DNA from: Sphingobacterium endophyticum
GTDB taxonomy: Bacteria > Bacteroidota > Bacteroidia > Sphingobacteriales > Sphingobacteriaceae
Direction of reading: 5' to 3'
Length of the DNA stretch: 64,000 nt
NCBI RefSeq assembly: GCF_009733535.1
Contig: NZ_ML771899.1
Span: 248,001 to 312,000 of the forward strand
Position 1 is the first letter of the stretch, and each line of letters opens with the position of its first letter. The position numbers and the translations under genes are program-made. Positions 44,300 through 54,429 of this stretch are shown here, piece by piece. Under the pieces are notes generated by a model, which saw nothing but the letters and a program-made list of their open reading frames with translations, made no database searches and was not told the DNA's origin.

Positions 44300-45652
44300 T
44301 TAACTCGTTATTACCTCTTGTCTAGCATCGTCAAATGTGACGCGTTTTCCGGTTTCCATTGCGGTTCTAGCCATGATGTTTGCTACTGAGTGGTTATACC
44401 CTGCCTGCACGTGAGCATTTGGGGTTTTTCTGTTTCGGACACAATCCATCCAATTTCTCATATGTAGGGATGTCATGGGGTCGCCGCCGGTGTTTGCGGA
44501 GGTTTCCATTTTTGTGGCGCTGGGGAGGGTGAAAGGTTGCAGGAGGTTGGCTTTCATTCCCATTTCTGCGGCAGATTTTTCTGAGAGCCCCCCTTCGGAG
44601 CTGACCTGGTTCGTATCGAGGTTTAGCATCCCGGCATTTGAGTAGTATAGTTCCTTAGTTCCGCCGGCGGAATTGGTAAATCTTGAGGAATAGAGGACCT
44701 GGAATCCTTTTGTGGGATCGTTGTTAGGTCCATAGTCCATTACAGCGGTAACGGTATCGGGATTTTCGCGGCCATCTTTCCATGTGTAGATACCGCCATT
44801 GGCCACTACGCTTCTTGGATGGTCCAGGCCGGAGAACCAATGTACGGTATCGATTTGGTGTGCCATCCATTGCCCCCAGATTCCCGATGAGTATGGCCAG
44901 AAGAGCCTAAATTCGAGGTATTTTCGGGGATCCCAAGCGACCTTGGGTCGATTCATTAGGAACCGGTTCCAATCGGTATCCTGTTCACGGATTTCGCTTA
45001 CTAATTTTGGAAGTCTCCATCTGCCGGGTTGGTTGACATTCCAGGTCATCTCGACCATATTGATGTCTCCAAATTTTCCGGACTTGATATATTCGTCCGC
45101 TGCAATGTAGTTCGGCGCACTGCGGCGTTGGGAGCCCACCTGCAGTATTTTTCCTGTTTCTTTGACCGCCTTCAACAGTATTTTAGCGTCTTCGAGGGTC
45201 TCGGCCATTGGCTTTTCAACGTAGACGTCCTTTCCACTGCGGACTGCCTGGGCAGCCATCAGGGCATGCTGGAAGTCCGCGGTACTGATGATGACCGCAT
45301 CGATTCCTTTTGCTGCGTGCAGCTCGTCGTTGTTCCGATATTTAATGATGCTGTTGCCGGTTTTTTGTTTGATATAGGCTTCAGCTTCGTCCCTTCTGCG
45401 GTTCCATATATCGGAAACGGCAACGAATTCAAAATTAAGCTCTTTGGCGTGATTTAGAAAGGAAGGAACGAGCGAGTCTTTGAAACGGTTGGAGAATCCG
45501 ATAATGCCCACTCGGACCCTATCGTTGGCCCCGATAATATTTGCATAGCTCTTGGCGCTCATTCCCATAGTGGACAATCCGAAGACCCCGGCGCCGATTG
45601 CTGCTTTTTTAATAAAATCTCTTCTTGAATAATCTGCATTAGGTTTTTCCAT
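44300..45652 (-). CDS. Exported Gfo/Idh/MocA family oxidoreductase
   Basis: A 450-residue protein with a twin-arginine signal (SRRDFIKKAAIGAGVFGLS). After it comes a Rossmann domain (VRVGIIGFSNR), the EKPMAETLEDA motif typical of the family and the C-terminal alpha/beta domain (DTVHWFSGLDHPRSVVANGG). It probably oxidises or reduces a sugar or inositol-like substrate with a tightly bound NAD(P) in the periplasm; the substrate is not shown. It is upstream of DUF6807 in an operon. Tat export with bound cofactor is typical of this subgroup. Confidence 0.93.
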   Translation of the reverse strand: MEKPNADYSRRDFIKKAAIGAGVFGLSTMGMSAKSYANIIGANDRVRVGIIGFSNRFKDSLVPSFLNHAKELNFEFVAVSDIWNRRRDEAEAYIKQKTGNSIIKYRNNDELHAAKGIDAVIISTADFQHALMAAQAVRSGKDVYVEKPMAETLEDAKILLKAVKETGKILQVGSQRRSAPNYIAADEYIKSGKFGDINMVEMTWNVNQPGRWRLPKLVSEIREQDTDWNRFLMNRPKVAWDPRKYLEFRLFWPYSSGIWGQWMAHQIDTVHWFSGLDHPRSVVANGGIYTWKDGRENPDTVTAVMDYGPNNDPTKGFQVLYSSRFTNSAGGTKELYYSNAGMLNLDTNQVSSEGGLSEKSAAEMGMKANLLQPFTLPSATKMETSANTGGDPMTSLHMRNWMDCVRNRKTPNAHVQAGYNHSVANIMARTAMETGKRVTFDDARQEVITS

Positions 45653-45846
45653 GATTGATTAGCTTTAAATTATCAAGTCAGTTTATAGGTTTATGTTTTA
45701 GCGGCCTAGGTTAGCTGCTTATCATTAAGTAAGTTACGATTTTTCTTTTTAATTGTTGAAAAAACATTTGATTCATTTTGAAAAAGAGGAATTCAACCTA
45801 TCTAAGGTGTAAAATTGGTATATTGCCCGGCAAAAGAACCCTAAAT

Positions 45847-47799
45847 ATGAGATTCAAGAAATATACAAGGTGCATCGTTTGTGTCCAGGCGATATTCATG
45901 TTGTTCATAAGCCCAACAGCCTATGGGCAGCGGACCCAGAAACCGCCGTTGCACGGGAAACACTGGATGGCTATTACGGGCAAGCCATTGGCCGCTACGG
46001 CTGGGGCGCAGCTTTTTCAGGATGGCGGCAATGCCGTTGATGCGGCCTGTGCCATGCTGGCGGCGACCTGTACGATGTGGGATGTATTGAGCTGGGGAGG
46101 CGAGACGCAGGCATTGATCTATCATCCAGGTCTAAAGAAGGTGATCGCGATCAATGCCCTGGGAGTTGCACCGACAGGTGCGACGGTTTCTTTTTTTAAG
46201 GAAAAGGGTTATGATTTTCCACCAGAGTATGGTCCTCTGGCCGCTTTGACGCCGGGTACTCCCGGAGGATTATGCCATATGCTTGCCGAGTATGGAACAA
46301 AGAGTCTTGCAGAGGTGCTGGCACCTGCAATGGAGATGGCCAAGGGGTATCCGATCGACGCTCAGACGGCAAACAGCATTGAACGGGGGAAGGATAGGAT
46401 CAAAGAGTGGCCCTATAGCAAGAAGGTGTTTTTGGTCCACGAAGGGGCAGAGCGGGAGGCTCCCGAGGCCGGAGAGATCTTCGTTCAGGAAGACCTGTAT
46501 CAAACGTTATCCAAGCTGGTTGAGGCCGAGCGTAAAGCCCTTGCCGCTGGGAAGGACAGGAAAGCTGCAATTATGGCGGCCTCGGATCGCTTCTATAAAG
46601 GCGATATTGCTGAAGAGTTCGTTCGGGGGAGCAAGGAACAGGGCGGATTGATAACTAAAGAGGATTTAGCGAATTGGAAACCGATTGAGGAAGAACCATT
46701 GCACATCAACTATAAAGGCATAGATGTCTATAAACTACAGCAGTGGACGCAGGGTCCGGCAATGTTGCAGGCGCTGCAGATCCTGAAGAATTTCGACTTG
46801 CAAAAGATGGGCTATAATTCGGCGAGTTACATACACACGGTCTATCAGTCGATGAACCTGGCTTTTGCTGACCGTGATTTTTACTATGGGGATCCCTATT
46901 TTGGACCGCCGTCTCCCATCGAGAGCCTGCTGAGCTCGGAGTATGGAAAGAAGCGGGCGGTAGAGATAGATCCTATGAAAAACAACCCCTTTACAGGTCC
47001 AGGGGACCCCTATTCCGTTAATGGCAAAACGAATCCCTATTTGGAGATGATCAATAAGAGGGCGGCAATCTATCCGCCTGTACAGGAGAAAAAGGGTGAT
47101 TTTGTTCCCAAGCATGATGTGACGGGTACCCCCATGGGGGATGGAACCCCTTTGGTTCAGAATTTTGCGAGTGTTGATAGGGATTATATGGACCGTTTAT
47201 GGCGAGGGACCACGACGGTCGAGGCGGCCGATGCCCAGGGCTGGGTGGTTTCGATCACTCCGAGCGGGGGGTGGCTGCCGGCCTGCATTGCGGGAAATAC
47301 AGGGATTGGCATGAGCCAAAGGATTCAGAGTTTTGTTCTGGACTCCTTGATCAATCCATTTAACGTTGTTGCTCCGGGCAGGCGCCCCCGGGTCACCCTA
47401 ACCCCCTCTCTGGCACTAAAGCAGGGAAAGCCATATCTTTCATTTGCCGTTCAGGGAGGGGATACGCAAGACCAGAATCTTTTGCAGTATTTTTTAAATG
47501 TTGCTGAATTTGGGATGACAGCGCAGCAGGCTAGCGAGGCTGCAAATTTCAACAGCAACCAATTGTGGCTATCCCTGGGAGGAACTAAGACGGAGGACCG
47601 CAAACCACGGGCTGGCAGCATCCTCCTGGATCATAAAACGCCAAAAGAGACTTTGGAAGCATTGAGGGATATGGGCTATAGCATTCAATTGGGAGATCGG
47701 ACAAGCGGGCCTATCAATGCCATCTATTTTGACCAGAAGCATGGTACGCTATGGGGCGGCAGTAGTAACAACGGTGAGGATTACGGAATTGGATGGTAA
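45847..47799 (+). CDS. ggt: Gamma-glutamyltransferase
   Basis: A 650-residue exported Ntn-hydrolase precursor; an ATG at 45847 gives the signal peptide (CIVCVQAIFMLFISPTAYGQ), while a TTG 23 codons earlier is less likely. The small subunit begins at the autocatalytic threonine in RGTTTVEAAD around residue 455. Other signatures are GNAVDAACAM, LTPGTPGGLC and RPRVTLTPSLAL. It cleaves gamma-glutamyl bonds of glutathione and related peptides in the periplasm. The usual GGT lid region is shorter (SITPSGGW). The next gene, another peptidase, lies 77 bp downstream. Confidence 0.93.
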   Translation: MRFKKYTRCIVCVQAIFMLFISPTAYGQRTQKPPLHGKHWMAITGKPLAATAGAQLFQDGGNAVDAACAMLAATCTMWDVLSWGGETQALIYHPGLKKVIAINALGVAPTGATVSFFKEKGYDFPPEYGPLAALTPGTPGGLCHMLAEYGTKSLAEVLAPAMEMAKGYPIDAQTANSIERGKDRIKEWPYSKKVFLVHEGAEREAPEAGEIFVQEDLYQTLSKLVEAERKALAAGKDRKAAIMAASDRFYKGDIAEEFVRGSKEQGGLITKEDLANWKPIEEEPLHINYKGIDVYKLQQWTQGPAMLQALQILKNFDLQKMGYNSASYIHTVYQSMNLAFADRDFYYGDPYFGPPSPIESLLSSEYGKKRAVEIDPMKNNPFTGPGDPYSVNGKTNPYLEMINKRAAIYPPVQEKKGDFVPKHDVTGTPMGDGTPLVQNFASVDRDYMDRLWRGTTTVEAADAQGWVVSITPSGGWLPACIAGNTGIGMSQRIQSFVLDSLINPFNVVAPGRRPRVTLTPSLALKQGKPYLSFAVQGGDTQDQNLLQYFLNVAEFGMTAQQASEAANFNSNQLWLSLGGTKTEDRKPRAGSILLDHKTPKETLEALRDMGYSIQLGDRTSGPINAIYFDQKHGTLWGGSSNNGEDYGIGW

Positions 47800-47876
47800 T
47801 CCGTTCGGGGAAAAGAATTAATCCTATATTTAAACTGCAATTCTAATGTGACATAAATTTTATTGAACAACTAGTG

Positions 47877-49718
47877 ATGAATAAATACATGAAGTACAAA
47901 TTATACTCTATATCCCTGGCCGCGGCGCTGACTTGGGGTCTTTCAGCCTATTCGCAAACAGTTCCCGTTTTTAAGGAAGGGGAGGCACAGGTTGTTGAGG
48001 GATTTAATACTCCTGAGAAATGGATACGGGAAGACCTTTGGGTCGAGACGGATTTTGATACGGATGGGGATGGTAAATTGGATCGTATGCATGTTGACGT
48101 AACGCGACCCTTTCAGACGGAAACGGAGCAATTGAGGCTGCCCATCATCTATGAGACCTCCCCCTATTATGCGGGGACGGCGGAGATGGTCGATGGGATT
48201 ATGTGGAACGTAAAGCATGAACTGGGATCGGATGCCCCTACAGGGCGTCTACATCCGGAGGTGAAAAGAACGGGGGAGCGTCCCATTATTTCGAACAGTC
48301 TGATTAGGGAATGGGTAAAACGCGGTTTTATCGTCGTCCATTCTTCATCACCAGGGACGGGGCTGTCCGATGGATCGCCGACGATTGGCGGTCCCAATGA
48401 GTCATTGGCCCCAAAAGCTGTGGTCGAGTGGCTCTGCGGGAAGGACAATGGTTATAAAGATAGGGTAGGCGGTGAGAAGGTTAAGGCCTACTGGTCAACC
48501 GGAAATGTAGGGATGACGGGGACTTCGTTCAACGGTACCTTGCCCATCGCCGCAGCAACAACAGGTGTTGAAGGTCTAAAAGCCATCATTCCGGTAGCCC
48601 CAAATACTTCCTATTATCACTATTATCGGTCGAACGGTTTAGTTCGTAGTCCTGGGGGTTATTTGGGAGAGGATATAGATGTACTGTATGATTTTGTACA
48701 TAGTGGGGATGAATCCAAGCGGGCATACGGGAATAAAGTGATCCGAGATACGGAGATGGCCAACGGCCAGGACCGAAGGAGCGGCGACTACAATGATTTT
48801 TGGGCCGGCCGTGACTATCTGAACCATATGGCGGGGATGAAGGCCGCACTACTGATGTCCCATGGATTCAATGATTGGAACGTGATGCCCGAGCACAGCT
48901 ACAGGATTTATAAAAAGGCCAAGGAGATGGGACTTCCGGCCCAGATCTACTACCACCAAGATGGCCATGGTGGCCCACCGCCCATGCAGATGATGAACCG
49001 TTGGTTCACCAGGTACCTTTTTGGCATTGAGAATGGTGTTGAAAAGGATGCCAAGGCGTGGATCGTCCGTGAAAATGACCGTCAGTCCGAGCCGACCCCG
49101 TATGCCGACTATCCAAATCCTGCAGCTTCGGACGTTGCCCTATATTTAGGGGCCGGTGGGTTAAACCATGGGACCTTGGATTTCCAAAAATCGAATAAAT
49201 CCGTTAAAGAAACATTGGTCGACGATGTTTCCTTTACGGGGGATTCGCTTGCCCAGCTTGCAAGTTCACAGCATCGTTTGCTTTACCTGAGCCCCGTCTT
49301 GAAGAAGCCGCTCCACCTTTCAGGAGTTTCGAAAATTTCGATCAAGATGGCCAGCACAAAGACGTCGGCGAACCTGTCTGTCTGGCTAGTTGCCCTACCT
49401 TGGGAGCAACAGGGCAAACAGGGCAGGATTACGGACGATATCATCACCCGGGGCTGGGCAGACCCTCAGAACCACGCGTCGCTAAGGAATGGCAGTGCCC
49501 TGGTCCCTGGAAAATTCTATGATGTTAGCTTTGATCTGCAGCCCGATGATCAGATCATCCCTGCCGGTCAGCAGATCGGACTGATGATCTTTTCGAGCGA
49601 CCCTGAGTTTACCCTGTGGCCGGATGCGGGCACACAGATTACCGTGGACCTTGAGGGTACCATCCTGACCCTTCCGGTCGTCGGTGGAAGGGAGTCGTTC
49701 CGGGATGCGCTACGGTAG
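47877..49718 (+). CDS. X-Pro dipeptidyl-peptidase / CocE-NonD family hydrolase (S15)
   Basis: A 613-residue exported alpha/beta-hydrolase; the ATG at 47877 gives a signal peptide ending SAYSQ, and a GTG one codon earlier is less likely. The nucleophile elbow is GTSFNGTLP (serine about residue 217), the acid lies near HGFNDWNV and the histidine in YHQDGHGGPP. The C-terminal 200 residues are the jelly-roll domain (VSFDLQPDDQIIPAGQQIGL). The family cleaves X-Pro dipeptides or esters. It stands beside ggt, so the two may process peptides. The coupling ATPase of the mobile element converges from 26 bp away. Confidence 0.9.
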   Translation: MNKYMKYKLYSISLAAALTWGLSAYSQTVPVFKEGEAQVVEGFNTPEKWIREDLWVETDFDTDGDGKLDRMHVDVTRPFQTETEQLRLPIIYETSPYYAGTAEMVDGIMWNVKHELGSDAPTGRLHPEVKRTGERPIISNSLIREWVKRGFIVVHSSSPGTGLSDGSPTIGGPNESLAPKAVVEWLCGKDNGYKDRVGGEKVKAYWSTGNVGMTGTSFNGTLPIAAATTGVEGLKAIIPVAPNTSYYHYYRSNGLVRSPGGYLGEDIDVLYDFVHSGDESKRAYGNKVIRDTEMANGQDRRSGDYNDFWAGRDYLNHMAGMKAALLMSHGFNDWNVMPEHSYRIYKKAKEMGLPAQIYYHQDGHGGPPPMQMMNRWFTRYLFGIENGVEKDAKAWIVRENDRQSEPTPYADYPNPAASDVALYLGAGGLNHGTLDFQKSNKSVKETLVDDVSFTGDSLAQLASSQHRLLYLSPVLKKPLHLSGVSKISIKMASTKTSANLSVWLVALPWEQQGKQGRITDDIITRGWADPQNHASLRNGSALVPGKFYDVSFDLQPDDQIIPAGQQIGLMIFSSDPEFTLWPDAGTQITVDLEGTILTLPVVGGRESFRDALR

Positions 49719-49744
49719 CCGGAAGGGCCATGGCCAAGGTCCGT

Positions 49745-51718
49745 TCATTTCTTTGGTACGACCAGATGCCTTGATGCCGGGTCCGAGAGCAATCTGTCCA
49801 TTTCAGAATAGGTGATTTCCTGAACTTCCCTCTTGATCATGAGGTAGATCTGCTGGACGCTTTTTTCGTCCAGCTTCCTTATAACCTCCGGTTCTCGGAA
49901 ACTGGACTCCTCGCTTGCCAGTTTCCGATGATGATTGATGACCTTTCCATGGAATGCCTTGAGGGAGACGGGAACCTGCGGGTCGTCTGCTACCATTCCC
50001 ACGAACTCACCAGAGGAGAGGCTCGATATGGTCGAAGGGGGGATAGCCAATTCAAGCTGGCTGGAAAGGCCTATGGAGGTATCGCTGGAACCCAGCGACA
50101 GGCTTTGCCTTTCCTGCATGATCTTTCCGAACCTCTCGGAGAGCTGTTTGGCGGTCTCACCTGATACCTGACCGCTGATCACGTTGCCCACGATATTAAG
50201 TATTACGTCGGCCTGGTCCCGTCCGTAGTCCTTCCTAAGCTGCGAGATGTCCTGGACACAAAGGCACGTTGCAACCCTATTGCTTCTGGCCGTAGCGATC
50301 AGGCTGTCGATATTGTTCAAGTAGATCGTAGGAAATTCATCGAAGATCAGACTGCACTTCTGCATTCCCTTTCTGTTGACCTGCTTGATGAGCCTGTTTA
50401 CGAACAGGGAAAGAACGGCCCCATAAATCTGTACCTTCTGAGGGTTGTTCCCCATGCAGACGATCTTGGGAGATTCCGGGTTATTGATGTCAAGGGTAAA
50501 GTCGTTTCCCGAGAGTACATAGTAGAGCTGGGGGGAGGAGAGCCTTGCCAGGGCGACCTTGGCCGAGGCCACCTGCCCTTCGAGCTGCTCCATGGCGTTG
50601 TTCAGGTAGGCGTTCACAAAAGGATTTATCAGAACCTGTATCTCCTCTTGGCTTCGCAGTAGCGAGAAAAGGCGGTCATAATCCTGCTGCATCAGCTCAA
50701 TGACATGGGGAAGCGTGCAGTATTCCCCGTCCTGGTAGCGTCTGAGGTACCAGATCACTGCCGTCAAAAGATTGATGGCCGATTCCACAAAGAAGTCCCC
50801 CTGGCGCTTGATCCATTCCCTGTTCAGTCCGAGCAGGATGGTCCTGGCGGATTCGGCCGCATCGGTTATATCGTTCATTGCGGATGGCTCCAAAGGATTG
50901 CAGCGATGGGAACGTGCTAGGTCGTCAAAGTCGATCCTAAAGAATTCCATTTTCCTGCCGCCCAGGATCCAGTGATGGTAGGCAATCTTGGATAGGTCGT
51001 CGTATTTAAAGTCATAGACAAGCATCGAAAAGCCCTTCTTGATATGTTGAGAGATGACGTGCCTAATTATGTAATAGGATTTGCCTGATCCGGGGTTTCC
51101 AAGGACCAGCAGCGCCCTGAATGGATTGATGACGTTGATCCACCCCTTTAAACTACGGTTTTTCAATCTAAAGCGATAGGGCAAATTAACAGAAAATTCA
51201 TTCTCGAGCAACCCCTGCTGCTGCGGGAAGGTCTGGTTCTGCAGGTTAAATATGTCCTGTTGGTCAATTCTCGTCCAGATGATTCTGGCAATGGTTGTCA
51301 TCCCCTTGATCACCATTAGCAGGCCCATAGAACACAGTGCATAATATCCAATTAGGGACCATGGTGAGCGCTGAAAAAAATACAGCAGCAGGCCGCTGAG
51401 GAAATATACCCCATGTCCCCAGAGTAGCCACAGAAAGGCAGTGCCGAGATTGAACTTTCGGCCCTTTCTTCCTCTGGTGCCCATCAACGAGAACAGCAGG
51501 AATAACAGACAGAAATATTTGGAGGTATTGAAGGAGTCAAGCAAGCCGGTTCCTGATATCGAAGAAAGGATCCGATCCGTAAGCTTCCAGTTCAGGCCCA
51601 GATCTACGAACCAGACATATCCCAGATGGTAGTAGTGAACGCCAAGAATGACGAAGGCTATCCAGCGGCACATATCGGCTATCTTTTTCATGGCTTGGGG
51701 ATTTTCGGTACTGTTCAT
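49745..51718 (-). CDS. VirD4-like coupling ATPase of the conjugative element
   Basis: A 657-residue type IV coupling protein. Three or four N-terminal membrane helices precede the ATPase domain with Walker A GNPGSGKSYY (about residue 210) and Walker B SLIFDEFP. It brings the relaxase-DNA complex to the secretion channel. I start it at ATG 51718 (MNSTENPQ); a TTG at 51748 would overlap the relaxase stop by 11 bp. The family is the 'TraG/VirD4, YWFCY-type' coupling protein of Bacteroidota conjugative transposons. It is the last gene of the minus-strand mobilization block. Confidence 0.92.
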   Translation of the reverse strand: MNSTENPQAMKKIADMCRWIAFVILGVHYYHLGYVWFVDLGLNWKLTDRILSSISGTGLLDSFNTSKYFCLLFLLFSLMGTRGRKGRKFNLGTAFLWLLWGHGVYFLSGLLLYFFQRSPWSLIGYYALCSMGLLMVIKGMTTIARIIWTRIDQQDIFNLQNQTFPQQQGLLENEFSVNLPYRFRLKNRSLKGWINVINPFRALLVLGNPGSGKSYYIIRHVISQHIKKGFSMLVYDFKYDDLSKIAYHHWILGGRKMEFFRIDFDDLARSHRCNPLEPSAMNDITDAAESARTILLGLNREWIKRQGDFFVESAINLLTAVIWYLRRYQDGEYCTLPHVIELMQQDYDRLFSLLRSQEEIQVLINPFVNAYLNNAMEQLEGQVASAKVALARLSSPQLYYVLSGNDFTLDINNPESPKIVCMGNNPQKVQIYGAVLSLFVNRLIKQVNRKGMQKCSLIFDEFPTIYLNNIDSLIATARSNRVATCLCVQDISQLRKDYGRDQADVILNIVGNVISGQVSGETAKQLSERFGKIMQERQSLSLGSSDTSIGLSSQLELAIPPSTISSLSSGEFVGMVADDPQVPVSLKAFHGKVINHHRKLASEESSFREPEVIRKLDEKSVQQIYLMIKREVQEITYSEMDRLLSDPASRHLVVPKK

Positions 51719-51737
51719 ACTCTTTGAGATCTTAAAA

Positions 51738-52496
51738 CTATAGGTCAAATGACTTGCCAGGGGTAACCTTTTGTTCCTGGTTCTTCTTTCGGGCCTCCCT
51801 GATATCCATCGCTTCCTGGTATGTCCATATTTCAGGATCCAACTTCAGCCTCCTTTCATGTATCGAGCACCTGAGCTGATGGTCTAGGATGATTTTTTCT
51901 GGAGATTTTCCTTCCTCCCCCGCAAGCTCTATGACCTGAAGGCCTTGGGTGAGCAGGCTTTCCGAAACGGAAGGCCCATTTTCATTTGCCCAAGGTTGTT
52001 GGGAAAGTTGGGCCAGTACAATCCGAATACGGGAAACCGCTGCATTTTCCCGGGCTATCATCTGCTGTTTTCCAGCGTTGTGCATAAAAGGCTCCGGACT
52101 GAACCTTCTTTCTGGGATTCCCTTGCTCAAGGCCCTGCCCTGGCTGTCCATGATGTAGTACATCAGGCCCTTTGACGTGCCTTGGGCTCCCTTCCTTGGA
52201 CAGAGCGCCAGTATATTATAAGGCCTAAGCAGGGCGTTCCACTCTTTGATCTCTGAAAAGCTATATGTGCTGGAAAGGTACATAATGATATTCCTTACTC
52301 CCTCAAAGGTTGGATGGCTTGCATGGGAGAGCATCCGGATGTGGCGCGGGAGGGGAGTGTTGGCCAGATGCCGCCCCATGGCAGGTACCAGGCCGAATTC
52401 GTCTTCCAAACGGGTCGAAGCGGGATAGGAAAGCCGCCTGCCGAGCTGGTGGGTATAGATCTGGCTCCCGTCGCTACGAATGTTGGTCGATACGAT
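51738..52496 (-). CDS. Relaxase, 3' exon (C-terminal part, after the group II intron)
   Basis: After the intron 3' end the frame reads IVSTNIRSDGSQIYTHQLG and runs 252 codons to a stop at 51738. Joined to the 5' exon at 54983-55330 it gives a relaxase of 368 residues without a frame change. The segment just after the HUH motif (STNIRSDG) is normal for Bacteroidota MobB-type relaxases. Taken alone this part cannot nick DNA because the histidines are in the other exon. It leads into the coupling-protein gene. Confidence 0.88.
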   Translation of the reverse strand: MVSTNIRSDGSQIYTHQLGRRLSYPASTRLEDEFGLVPAMGRHLANTPLPRHIRMLSHASHPTFEGVRNIIMYLSSTYSFSEIKEWNALLRPYNILALCPRKGAQGTSKGLMYYIMDSQGRALSKGIPERRFSPEPFMHNAGKQQMIARENAAVSRIRIVLAQLSQQPWANENGPSVSESLLTQGLQVIELAGEEGKSPEKIILDHQLRCSIHERRLKLDPEIWTYQEAMDIREARKKNQEQKVTPGKSFDL

Positions 52497-52558
52497 GTAG
52501 GCTAAGTACCCGGCGCCTTTCCACATTACTGTGATAGGATCTCCAAGTACTCGCCCCC

Positions 52559-52592
52559 GAACCGTACGTACACCTCTCAGCGTATACGGCTC
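52559..52592 (-). ncRNA. Group II intron domain V
   Basis: The minus-strand 34-mer begins GAGCCGTATACG and ends GTACGTACGGTTC, the classic catalytic hairpin with complementary ends and a GAGA-type loop. It lies 62 nt before the intron 3' end, with domain VI in between. Confidence 0.93.
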
Positions 52593-52605
52593 TCCATTAA
52601 TATTA

Positions 52606-54429
52606 TCAGTCCATCTTTCCATAGTGTATTTTTCTATGACAGTTGAAACATACAGCCAAAGTTTTCCTGCGTCTTGCGATCATGTGTTTCTCCCAATCCT
52701 GTTTACCTTTCAGGTCTTTGAGTTTCCGCACATGGTGCATTTCCAGTTCTTCAGTGGCTCCACAAAACTCACATTTTCCAGCCCTAAGCCTGTCGATCAG
52801 ACTTGTTCCAGCGGTGAATTGTATGGTGTTGGGTAGTAGATCGACCTCGTTATACGTGAGTGTCTTTCTTGCGAACCCATCATTATAGAACTTTCTGCTT
52901 AGTACTTTACCTTTCTTGTTCTCATATTTTACTATGAATTCCCCGTTTTCGCTGAACTTGCGTATCATTCTACGGGTTGTGGATTGGTATTTACAAGCAT
53001 AAGTTTTGTACATACTGTACTCCATAATGTTGTAGAATGAATCGATTGTATAGCTGTTATTGGCAATCGAATAGTAGTTGAAGAAACCTCGGATTTCGGC
53101 ATTATATTGCGATAGGATTTCAAGATCGTCGTTGTTCTTCATACATGGTCTTGCTTTACACTTCCAAGCTTCTTTACCGTTCCTATTTGTGATAGTCATG
53201 GCATCGTAGTCTAGAAGTTTTTTCTTCATAGTGGCATTTCCAATTTCTAATACAACCCGGTCTCCAAAAGCTCTGGCTAAAACGCCATTTTTATTCCTCT
53301 TAGTTGCGTTGGACTTTCTCACTGAGACTTCATACCCAAGAAATTTTGCAGGCGATTTCGCATTGGTAACCAAGGTTTTTTCATCAGACAGCTCCAGACT
53401 AAGTCTTTCGGATATGAATATCTTCAAGTCTTCTTTAACCTTTTGAGCGTCTGCTTTACTTCCAATGATTCCAATTAGAAAGTCATCTGCGTACCTCACG
53501 TACTTCATCCTTCTGTAATTTCCATCCATTGCGTTCGCATAAGGAACTAGGATACGTTGTTTTTTCAATTCACTAATTTGTGCCAACAACTGGCTTCTAA
53601 TCGATCCATCATTTTCAACTTTGAGCTTTCTAGCAATAATATTTTCCGCTGTCCATTTGAGTTTGGCATATTCAGGATTAACCGCTTTGGACTTCCCTTT
53701 ATCAAATTTGGCGATGTAATCGGCTACATATTTATCCAGTTTATCCAGATAGATGTTGGCCAGAATTGGGCTTATTATTCCGCCTTGTGGTGTACCACTG
53801 TAGGTCTTATTGAACATCCAATCCTCTACATACCCCGCATTCAAAAACTTCCTGATCAGGCGCAGGAACCGTTCGTCAGCAATGCGTTCTCTTAGTATTC
53901 CTATCAAAACATCGTGACTGATGTTATCAAAGAATCCTTTGATGTCGCCTTCAACGAACCATTTTGTACCTGTGAAAGTGTTCTGAACACTAACAAGCGC
54001 AGTGTGACAGCTTCTCTCTGGTCTGAAGCCATGTGAGCTATTTTCAAAGTAGCCCTCATAAATCGACTGTAGTATCATTCTCATCACTTCTTGCACTAGT
54101 TTGTCTCCAAAACTTGGTATTCCCAGAGGACGTTTTTTTCCGTTTTTCTTTAGGATATACGTTCTCCTTGATGGTGCTGGCTGATAGCTTTCATTTCTGA
54201 TCACATCAATCAGCTGTTTAACTTTAGAAATGCTCATGCCGTCGATCGTTTTACCGTCGGCACCTTTAGTCATGTTGCCCGCATTAGCATAAAGCTTTTG
54301 ATAGGCGACGAAGTACATTTCTTCATTAAACAAAATCCTGTAGAGCCGCTCATACTTATAGCATGATTTCTTGCTTTGCTCTGATAGACTGTTTAATACT
54401 TTCTCTGGATTTCTCATAATGTGTCTCAC
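52606..54429 (-). CDS. ltrA: Group II intron reverse transcriptase/maturase with HNH endonuclease
   Basis: A 607-residue intron-encoded protein. The RT domain has KKNGKKRPLGIPSFGDKLVQ, the SSHGFRPERSCHTAL block, PQGGIISPILANIYLD and the catalytic YVRYADDFLIG (about residue 312). The X/maturase domain follows, and the C-terminus is a Cys-rich HNH nuclease (CEFCGATEELEMHH; CFNCHRKIHYG). It aids splicing and retrohoming by target-primed reverse transcription. All motifs are intact. The start is the ATG giving MRHIMRNPEKVL. Confidence 0.97.
   Translation of the reverse strand: MRHIMRNPEKVLNSLSEQSKKSCYKYERLYRILFNEEMYFVAYQKLYANAGNMTKGADGKTIDGMSISKVKQLIDVIRNESYQPAPSRRTYILKKNGKKRPLGIPSFGDKLVQEVMRMILQSIYEGYFENSSHGFRPERSCHTALVSVQNTFTGTKWFVEGDIKGFFDNISHDVLIGILRERIADERFLRLIRKFLNAGYVEDWMFNKTYSGTPQGGIISPILANIYLDKLDKYVADYIAKFDKGKSKAVNPEYAKLKWTAENIIARKLKVENDGSIRSQLLAQISELKKQRILVPYANAMDGNYRRMKYVRYADDFLIGIIGSKADAQKVKEDLKIFISERLSLELSDEKTLVTNAKSPAKFLGYEVSVRKSNATKRNKNGVLARAFGDRVVLEIGNATMKKKLLDYDAMTITNRNGKEAWKCKARPCMKNNDDLEILSQYNAEIRGFFNYYSIANNSYTIDSFYNIMEYSMYKTYACKYQSTTRRMIRKFSENGEFIVKYENKKGKVLSRKFYNDGFARKTLTYNEVDLLPNTIQFTAGTSLIDRLRAGKCEFCGATEELEMHHVRKLKDLKGKQDWEKHMIARRRKTLAVCFNCHRKIHYGKMD

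Noticed and set aside
47801..47876. Intergenic promoter for the X-Pro peptidase
   Set aside because: Only 77 bp with no clear TAnnTTTG box, so cotranscription with ggt is more likely.
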